Assembly (NCBI GenBank): GCA_000434535.1
Contig: FR878574.1
Span: forward strand, 1 to 5,028
Direction of reading: 5' to 3'
Origin: Collinsella sp. CAG:166
GTDB lineage: Bacteria > Actinomycetota > Coriobacteriia > Coriobacteriales > Coriobacteriaceae
DNA: 5,028 nucleotides
The notes beneath the pieces are model-generated. The model did no database searches, was not told where the DNA came from, and was given only the letters and a program-made list of their open reading frames with translations. The position numbers and the translations under genes were made by a program. How positions within the stretch are numbered: position 1 is the first letter of the stretch; each line of letters opens with the position of its first letter. Positions 5,007-5,028 of the stretch are shown here, piece by piece.

Positions 5007-5028
5007 GGGTCCGAGCAGATTCGGGCCC
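5007..5028 (+). terminator. Hairpin after the flavodoxin-like gene, possible terminator cut by the window edge
   Basis: GGGTCCGA (5007-5014) pairs with TCGGGCCC (5021-5028) around a 6-base loop, with one G-U wobble. It begins 36 bases after the flavodoxin stop, a normal place for a terminator. The bases that would show a T-tract lie beyond the window. Confidence 0.45.

Overview
The window looks like chromosomal DNA from a fairly GC-rich, Gram-positive type bacterium with good Shine-Dalgarno sites. The gene content (a mannose-family PTS subunit, a LacC/LacX pair and a YhcH-family protein in GC-rich DNA) would suit a gut actinobacterium of the Coriobacteriia such as Collinsella. That assignment is inference from gene style, not from a marker gene.

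Layout, left to right. At 1-498 a minus-strand gene encodes a full-length mannose/sorbose-family PTS EIIB protein whose phosphorylated histidine is replaced by tyrosine; an 8-bp inverted repeat overlaps its stop codon. At 588-765 there is a complete tRNA-Thr(CGU) unit: promoter, leader, tRNA with encoded CCA, and a UUCG-loop terminator. From 766 to 1548 the DNA is visibly richer in A and T at first and carries two small plus-strand genes that I do not recognise. The second has a helix-turn-helix-like C-terminus, so the pair resembles a toxin-antitoxin or small regulator module. At 1571-1652 two related hairpins lie between convergent transcripts; one is a good terminator for the minus strand.

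From 4229 down to 1682 runs a minus-strand sugar operon: a LacX-like aldose epimerase, a LacC-type tagatose-6-phosphate kinase, a 3' remnant of an N-acetyl-hexosamine-6-phosphate deacetylase (nagA/agaA type), and a YhcH-family sugar anomerase. A plus-strand flavodoxin-like protein (4386-4970) is divergent from this operon, and the window ends in a hairpin that may be its terminator.

Taken together, the operon would set the anomeric form of a galactose-type or amino sugar and phosphorylate tagatose-6-phosphate. The deacetylase remnant suggests that it once handled an N-acetylated amino sugar such as GalNAc and has since lost that step here. No aldolase, isomerase or transporter for this route lies in the window except the orphan EIIB, which probably cannot carry phosphate in the usual way. 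I saw no CRISPR array, transposase gene or complete novel system. The best leads are the Tyr-for-His EIIB, the deacetylase remnant, and the unrecognised small gene pair beside the tRNA.
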